Of a stretch of 64,000 nucleotides of DNA, positions 56,957 to 64,000 are shown one piece after another. The translations under genes were made by a program, and so were the position numbers. Under the pieces are notes generated by a model. That model worked only from the letters and a program-made list of their open reading frames with translations, did not search any database and had not been told where the DNA came from. Source of the DNA: Corynespora cassiicola (Eukaryota; Ascomycota; Dothideomycetes; Pleosporales; Corynesporascaceae); assembly GCA_022059125.1 (NCBI GenBank), contig JAEUWY010000023.1:2604001-2668000 (forward strand). The letters are read 5' to 3'. Positions within the stretch are counted from its first letter, which is position 1, and every line of letters begins with the position of its first letter.

Positions 56957-58412
56957 TTTGGAAGAGAGATTTCACAAGTAAGTTTGATAGAAGAGCTGAT
57001 GGCGAAAGTGGCTGGATGGCATTCAGAGACAGGGAAGCCTTATATATGCTTTTCATGACACCAAGATTCTTAGATAGATATGGTTTAAATGCCTGGGGTC
57101 CAGACCTATGAGTAGCATGTGCGTATTCTCAGTTAGCTCTTCTTTAATTTACTCTCGCTTTCCTCGCATTCGCAAAAGATACTAGAATCGAGCAAGGCGA
57201 GCCTTGGATCGTCTAGTCAGGAATTCCATATAGGGAAGGTCACGATAGAAATATTCCTGGAGTAACTGATTGGAGGTGTCATCAGTTCGCCAATTCGGAG
57301 GGTCAATGGAAGAAACATCTGGCAGCCAAGATTACCATTACCAAACAGTACCCTAATCCAGACTTATGTTGTGTCCTGTACAGAATCAAGGCGGCTGAGA
57401 GCCTGAGATAGCACTAGCTCAATTAAGGGCAAGTTTTGAAAAAGAGGACTTTTGAATAGTCACTCGCCGTCCAGAGGCAGCTGGGATGTTCGAACGGGGT
57501 TGGAGCGCTAGCGCGTCGTTGAGAAAACAGCTCAACGATAATGACCAACACGGGTTGACTGCATTAGCTTGATGAGTTTAGTCAGACATATCAATTTCTC
57601 CTCAGCCGGACGGCAGTTTAGGAACACAGACTTAGCCCTTGCTTTATTATACTATATAGAACTACAAATAGTGACATGAAGAAAGAAGCACGTAGACTTT
57701 GGCTACAATAGTTAATTCGGCAAGGTTATTGGATCACGAAGAGTTTCTATCTATATATATGGTTTATGTACCGTTCGAGAGCTCTCAGCAGATGAAGGGC
57801 GATGTGGTGCTATCGTTAGTGACATACCCTGTCCATGGGCGGTGGCCCGATGCAGCTTAGCCCATCGTATCGTACCAAGGGAGCTTCGACCCCGCAGCTC
57901 TTGCAACCGAGATACGAAAATATAGAGGATGTTACCCGTGATCATCATGTTTTTACCTAGGTATCAAGAAAGAAGTTATATAGACTTGAATGATATAGCA
58001 CTCAGAGTGCCATGGGCTTGGACGCTGTTTCGAGATTCTGCTTTCAGATTCGTAAATGTTGGTGGCTGGGTCTGGATTATCCCTCAATATTTAATTTCTT
58101 AGTTGCTCGTTCTACCAATAAAACTCTTATAATTGATAGAAGGTAGAAGCTTTATCTCACCTGGTACAGATGTAACGTTTGAGGGGCTACCAGTGCGTGC
58201 GGGGAACCGAGCACAAATTGCCGTGATATCCTATTGAGGTGGCTGGTGTTAATGGCGCAAGTCTTGGCACATATCGTCGCATCTCAATTCCACTTCTCAT
58301 CTCTTCACGCGCGACATCATTCCTTTTACATTATCGGGGAGCATTTTCTATCAAAAGATCTAGAGCGTCAGGCCTTCGAAAGTAATTCAGAGCCTCTAGC
58401 TGTTCCCGAACA
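56957..58412. other. AT-rich divergent intergenic region
   Basis: Shared upstream region of the secreted protein and the amidohydrolase. No gene seen. Confidence 0.5.
57038..57046 (-). promoter_or_regulatory. TATA box of the six-cysteine secreted protein
   Basis: TATATAAGG on the minus strand, 82 nt upstream of the start codon, a typical spacing for a strongly expressed fungal gene. Confidence 0.55.
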
Positions 58413-61332
58413 ATGGAAAAGGCATTCCTTGAGAGTTTGCCCATCTACAATGACGCGATATTACGACGCCCATGGATTGATCGCAGGCGGAAACGCAAGT
58501 TCATCAGATTCATCGCAGTCGTATGTCTTGCCTACGTCGCCTTTTCGACATACAAAATAGCGAACAACACCGAAAAGCCAGGTAGTTTGCTGTCATTCAA
58601 TCGCCTACGCGACGACTATGCTACATGCGCTTCATTGAGAAGGGCGGCTATTGACCCAAGCGGAACACGTGATTATAATAAGAGATGGATAAATGGAACG
58701 AAGCCGTTATTAATTCGAAATGCCACTGTTTGGATAGGAGAGCCTGCGGATGGCACTACGGAAGAAGATTCTAGGCTTGGAAAAGGCTGGTCTTGGATTG
58801 CCTCTGACATATTTGTCGACCGCGGATTGATCCTGAAGGTCGAGAAGAGCATATGCGCAGAGGAAATTCCAGACGACACCACAATTTTTGAAGCTCACGG
58901 TCGCCAATTGACCACCGGAATTGTAGATATGCACAGTCATGCCGGCCTCAGCAGCGTTGGAAACCTACAAGATGACGTCAATGAGATGTCAAATGATATC
59001 ACACCATATGTTCGCTCGATTGATGGGGTGGATCCGCTCCAGCCGGAGTTTGAGTATATCAAAAGTGGCGGCGTAACCACCAGCCTTTTTCTACCCGGAA
59101 GCGGGAACAACATTGGAGGTGAGGCTTATGTGCTGAAGCTTGCGGTTGGCGAGAAGAACGGGCGAACCGAGATAAGCCAGCAAGACTTGATTGCAGACCC
59201 CGACCAGAACTGGAGGTATATGAAAATGGCGTGTGGCGAGAACCCGAAAAGAGTCTATGGCAAAAGAGGGGAGCACGGGCCTTTCAGTAGGCTTGGAGAA
59301 GCCTGGTCATTTAGGCACGCACTTGAACAGGCAAGGGATTATGTGCGAGCTCAAGATGACTGGTGCAAAGTGGCCGACTCAGTTGGCGCGGAAAATATGG
59401 CAACTTATCTTCCTCAGAGTCTAGAATGGGAACCATTGGGTGCAGTGCTCAGAGGCCAGGTCCGCATTAACACCCACTGCTACACAATCCCTGACCTCGA
59501 AGCTTTTGTTCGACATACAAACGAGTTCAAATTCCGAGTGTATGCTTTCCATCATGCGCATCAGACCTTCTTGATACCCGAGGTACTGAAGCGAGCCTGG
59601 GGTGGAGCGCCTGCTGTTGCTTTATTTGCAGATAATAGTAAGTATATGGGCGCCTCTAATGAAGACATGCCCCACGCTATATATATATTGACAAAAACCA
59701 GTGTACTACAAGGTGGAAGCTTACACAGCGTCTGAAAAAGCAGGCGCTTTTCTTTACGCCCATAACATCACGCCGACATATGTTTCCGACAATCCTGTTC
59801 TCAACTCCCAGCATGTGATCTTCGAGGCTGCAAAAGCGTACGGATATGGCCTTCCGTATCATGCTGCATTGTCCGGCATGACTAGTGCACCTGCTGAGCT
59901 CCTGGGGCTTGGAAAAAGGATCGGGAAAATCAAGCCAGGATTCGATGCAGACATTGTGGTTTGGGATTCTGATCCTCTTTCCGTGGGGGCTGCACCAGTC
60001 CAGGTATGGATTGACGGGGCGCCCCAGTTCAAAGACCCAGTGGGATTAAAGAAGCCTCTCACACCCCCGATCGAACCGGACTCATCCCTAAAAATGGAAT
60101 TGAAGAGGAAAGAAGTTCGAAGCACGGTCGTTTTTACAGGGATATCGTATTCTTACCTGAACCAAGATGCCGGAGAGATGTATCCCTCAGAGGAAGCTGT
60201 CGCGATTGTTGAAGATGGCCGGGTCTCGTGTATCGGTTTCTGTGTCGACGAACTAGCCGCCGCCAGGAATGCCAAAGCCCCTCAAGTAGCGCTCAAGAAC
60301 GGCTACGTTACACCACCTTTCACTGCTTTTGGCTCTGGATTGGGCTTGGTTGAGATAGACGCGGAAAGTGACACCAAGGATGGCCGCCCTATGAGTGAGG
60401 GCGTATCTCGCGCCGTTGATGGAATCGCATTTGGCGGAAGACAACTTGCACGTGCATTTGAACATGGAATCACGAAAGCTGTGACGGCACCTAACTACGG
60501 CAGTATCGACGGAAGAGGTATCAGCGTAGGCTTCAAGACGGGCGCACAGAATGCATTGGAAGAAGGTGCTATCTGGAAAGAAGAAGCATCATTGCACTAT
60601 ATTCTTTCATTGAGCGCCAAGGGGGGCAATGTTCCTAGCATCTCATCAGCCATCAACTCACTCCGTGGAAAGCTCCTCGATGCCGTTCATGCGAATAAAG
60701 AGGGAGTGGAAAAATCTACATCCATCACCAAAGATCAATACGAAGAGCCTGCCTACCTCAAGCGCGTAGTATCTGGGACTCTGCCACTCGTCCTTAGCGC
60801 GCACAGCGCGGACACAATCGCAGCCATCATTCGTCTCAAATATGAAATTGAAACCGCGCTTGCTTCGCCATTTAAGCTTCGCATCACGGTCATTGGCGGG
60901 GCAGAGTCTTACCTCGTGGCCAAGGAGCTCGCTTCGGCAAACATCTCAGTGGTTCTTGCGCCATTACTTCCTCACGCACAGACCTGGGATCAACGCCGCG
61001 GACTTACAGGTGCACCTCTCACAAACGGGACAAACATCGATGTATTGCTTGACGCGGGTGTGTTGGTTGGTATTGGCGTGGAAGAAACCTGGGAGACGAG
61101 AGATCTAGGACTTTTGGCGGGTATCGCATACGCGAACGGCGAGGGAAGGCTAAGCTACAAAGAAGCACTTGATCTTGTCAGTAGTAATATTGACAGAATG
61201 ATGGGACTAGAACAGCAGGGAAATAGTGGGAGTAGCGAATGGGTTATATGGGATGGAAGCCCGCTTGAAATCGGCGGCAGAGTTAGGGCGCTGAGCATGG
61301 GGAAGAAGAGCATCATATGGCAGCAAAACTAA
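58413..61332 (+). CDS. Membrane-anchored tandem amidohydrolase-like protein
   Basis: Exons 58413-59637 and 59702-61332 give 951 aa. An N-terminal membrane anchor (FIRFIAVVCLAYVAFSTY, about 30-48) precedes a metal-dependent amidohydrolase domain. Metal ligands visible in the first domain: His174 and His176 in DMHSHAG, His residues in RINTHCYT and FHHAHQ, and Asp in YVSDNPVLNS; the intron splits the region just before that last motif. The domain ends with the typical IKPGFDADIVVWDSDPL. The second half (about 560-951) repeats the fold in degenerate form: NGYVTPPFTAFGSGLGLVEID stands where the HxH motif should be. Such composite metallo-hydrolases are common in filamentous fungi. Substrate unknown; probably extracytoplasmic because of the anchor. 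Confidence 0.85.
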
Positions 61333-61935
61333 TCAATACACATTGATGTGGGGGCTATAAAAACATGGAGATAATTTGGTTAATCGCGTTGCTCACAAAT
61401 CAGAGCCAAAAAAGTATCAGGGGAATAACACAAAAGATAGCGATATAAACTACATTGTTGATAGGGGCCTCGTTGTATCATACTGTGACTGGAACTCTTC
61501 AACATCGTAAATAAGAGCATCCGCCTTGTAATGTAACAGCAAGGTTGGCACAATAATATAGTAGCACATCTGAAAAAAAGGCAATCTTTTTCTTGAAAGG
61601 CTAACGCGTACAACACAGGTAGAGTGTTGGAGCTTAGCATATTAAAGTAGTACTACTAGGCGGCTGCGTACGCAAGAAACTAGTAAAATAATTGGGAATA
61701 TAAACTAACTTGCTAAGCTTTAAGTATGTTCAAGTAGAGTCATGTATTAGTCGATAATGTGGCGAGTAGGACTTGGAAATGCTAGAACCTGTTCAAATAG
61801 AGCAATGCGCAATTATGCGTCTCAAGTTCCTAACCACTTACAATACTAAACTTGTTACGCATAGCATTGGGCAGTAAGAAAAAAAAATTGATTATTTATA
61901 AATTGCTACTACTCAAAAAATGTGAAAGACATCCT
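61333..61935. other. 3'-3' AT-rich intergenic region
   Basis: Gap between convergent genes. Nothing else seen. Confidence 0.6.
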
Positions 61936-63380
61936 TCAGACTATGCGATAAAGCCTTGGTTCATCTTTGTTCCCAGGAATCACCAGCTGAATATGATCAT
62001 ACTGAGTCTCAACATGGAGGCTTTCTCCCGTTTCATCATGCGCCCAAATTTCTCTTGAATCTGATTCCATTTCAGGACCAACTAGTGACCTTCCGCGTTC
62101 TCCCATCAAATTGTTCCTTGCCCTATTCCTATAAGAAGTATCTGGCGATTTGGTTATAGAACCCAAAACCTTTCGAAGTGCAAGGACCAGAAAGACCCGG
62201 TACATCGGCATGCAGGCACATATTATGCCCACATTCAGTTCTACAGTTGACCAATAAGTTGTGTCTCTCTGGTCCCAGGTTGGATTTTGCGAATCGGCAA
62301 AACCAACAAGTGAGTGTAATCGAATAATTGATACAATAGTCACACTGCGACACTTTGTCAGATGAAAACACTGGCGATTTGTCTTAGGAATTTGGAAGGA
62401 GGAACTTACAATGTGCCGACACCAAACATTAAGCCCAAAGCGATTTTCTTTTTGAATTTCATTTGGAGGTGAATAACTTGGGAAAGGGGTATAGCCAGCA
62501 TCCAGAAGTCAACAGCAACACTGACACCACCATTTGCCCATACTAAAGCATTATTGTTGATGCATCTGCCGTCGGTCTTTGGTCCGTCCCAGTTTCTCCA
62601 GGAGTACGAGATTGGTCGGCAAACAAAAACGGCAGCCAAGGAGAATGCTAACCCGAAAAGAATATTGAAAATAATGGTAGCCCAAATAACCTTCTTAATG
62701 TTACTGCCAGTGAATATCCTCTTGTAAAAGAAAAGAAAAGAGAGCTTAACAAATGTTAAGGAGAGAAAATAAAAAATTTCAATGAAGTAGAAGAATCGCG
62801 CGAAGTCCGTGATTGATGAAAAGTCTAACGTCCATACATCCCTCCCGAGTCCAGCTGGTATCGCACCCAGAAAAACGAGCATCACTGTACTTAGACCAAG
62901 GCACATGGCTATTAACAAGCAAGCATCGTCTATACCAAAACCATGACCAAGTCCGGCGAATTTTCCAATGACACGTGAGAGAACACTGATCTTGGAAGGA
63001 AACAGAAGAGATATGATGAGGGTTTTTAATCCACCACTGTTGTTGCGCAGGGGCAGCTTGCAGAGTGAAGATGTGATATTCTTTGTTTCCAGTGCCTCCC
63101 TAAGGGTACATGATTGTAGAACACATTTTTCTGCTCTGGTCTGCAATGTTGCGTCCTTGCAGGCACACTCGAAGTCTGTTATCTCACATGGAGACTTGGT
63201 GGAGGCGGTCAAGATGCAGGAGAGCTAGAACATGAGGTTAGTGGTCGGAGGGCCAAATTAGGATGCTACACATACCGCGCAAGGGGGAAGTGCTTCCAAA
63301 GGCGAGGTCGATTTCCCGCAATAAGCAGAAATTGACAGAGAGGAGAAATGAATGATTAAAACAACAAAAAGCGCTCTCAT
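61936..63380 (-). CDS. CFEM-domain seven-helix receptor-like protein (PTH11-type)
   Basis: Three exons, 63380-63276, 63224-62410 and 62344-61936, give 442 aa. Signal peptide at 1-19, then an eight-cysteine CFEM domain at about 21-85: LPPCALSCIL spans the first intron, followed by [22 protein letters not shown] and SSLCKLP. The following region has seven hydrophobic segments of the fungal rhodopsin/integral-membrane domain ([101 protein letters not shown]). Short cytoplasmic tail. CFEM receptors such as PTH11 of the rice blast fungus act in surface sensing; some CFEM domains bind haem. The role here is inferred from architecture. First helix is less hydrophobic than usual. Confidence 0.9.
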
Positions 63381-64000
63381 GATGTTAACCAGATAAGGAC
63401 GACACACCTTAAGCAAATAAACTATAGAACAACTTCAACGGAATATTTATAAATCTTTGGAAATGCGCCCCCCCCCCACTTAATGTGACGCAAACCAACA
63501 CTTAATTAACCCCGGACATGAGCACTAAATATGTAAAGCCAGCGTGTTGTTCCTGCGCACCAAGCTTGCGAGAAAGGAAGCGATAGCGAGTAACTTTATA
63601 TACGGGTTTTAAACTCCTTGATTGGCGATGTAGCTACAGCGATGCTCGAATATAGTATTGTTAGACTATTGTTTCTATTCTGAACCTGGGGATGGTGGAT
63701 AGCTTGCTGTAGCCTCCGTGCGATAACATAATACCGAACGTTGGTTATATACTTCCGGGATAGCCAAAACAATCTATCAATTAGTTGCAGAAGGAAAGTT
63801 TCCTGTTGGATAAAGGTGGACGCAGGCTTAAGAATAATTCGAAGTGAGTTTACACTAAAGCACTTCTCCACCATTCAAAACCTCCGACGCTAGTGATAGT
63901 TCTAATCCGGAGGGTTTGTTGCTTCCCAGACGCATAAACTTCAAGCCTTTTGATCGCACTCCCAAAATTATCACAGTCTCAATATTGATAGTGGAATGCG
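63381..64000. other. AT-rich intergenic region to window end
   Basis: Upstream region of the CFEM receptor gene. A 92-aa minus-strand frame at 63596-63874 has no motif. Confidence 0.5.
63444..63451 (-). promoter_or_regulatory. Possible TATA box of the CFEM receptor gene
   Basis: TATAAATA on the minus strand, 64 nt upstream of the start codon. Confidence 0.45.

Noticed and set aside
1..64000. CRISPR arrays or bacterial-type operons
   Set aside because: Introns and gene content are eukaryotic; no spaced repeats of the CRISPR kind seen.

Overview
The window is fungal nuclear DNA from a filamentous ascomycete (Pezizomycotina; Dothideomycetes is my best guess, not proven). The evidence is short spliceosomal introns of about 45-65 nt with GTRNGT donors and TACTAAC-like branch sites, recognisable INO80 and DNA polymerase delta subunits of filamentous-fungal type, a NACHT (STAND) NTPase, a CFEM receptor-like protein, a Fot1/pogo transposon and C-to-T type nonsense mutations that look like repeat-induced point mutation (RIP). 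Exon models were assembled by hand; every multi-exon model below closes in frame.

Layout. 0.2-7 kb: housekeeping block with the INO80 subunit Ies1 (+), the DNA polymerase delta small subunit (-) and a tiny GPI-anchor-type secreted protein (-). 8.2-11 kb: a decayed GMC oxidoreductase followed by AT-rich gene-free DNA. 11-23.3 kb: GC-rich block with an LCCL-domain membrane protein (-), a NACHT NTPase (-), an unknown coiled-coil protein (+), a C2-domain protein (+) and a SnoaL/NTF2-like protein (-). 23.3-26.8 kb: AT-rich, containing a decayed F-box-like gene. 26.8-36 kb: a zinc alcohol dehydrogenase (-) and three cell-surface or secreted proteins (a single-pass membrane protein with a PPxY tail, a Cys-rich type I membrane protein, and a multi-Apple/PAN secreted protein). 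36-50 kb: an NmrA-like protein (-) and two very long, mostly disordered fungal proteins of unknown function (1369 and 1115 aa), separated by about 4 kb of GC-rich gene-free DNA. 50-64 kb: AT-rich accessory region with a secreted intradiol-dioxygenase-like protein, a complete Fot1-type transposon with perfect 63-bp TIRs and a TA duplication, a six-cysteine small secreted protein, a membrane-anchored tandem amidohydrolase, and a CFEM-rhodopsin-type receptor.

The window reads as a two-compartment genome: GC-rich conserved blocks alternating with AT-rich stretches that carry relics, a transposon, and surface or secreted proteins. The most interesting object is the six-cysteine secreted protein at 56.5-57 kb, visible in full only after splicing three exons, about 600 bp from the transposon.
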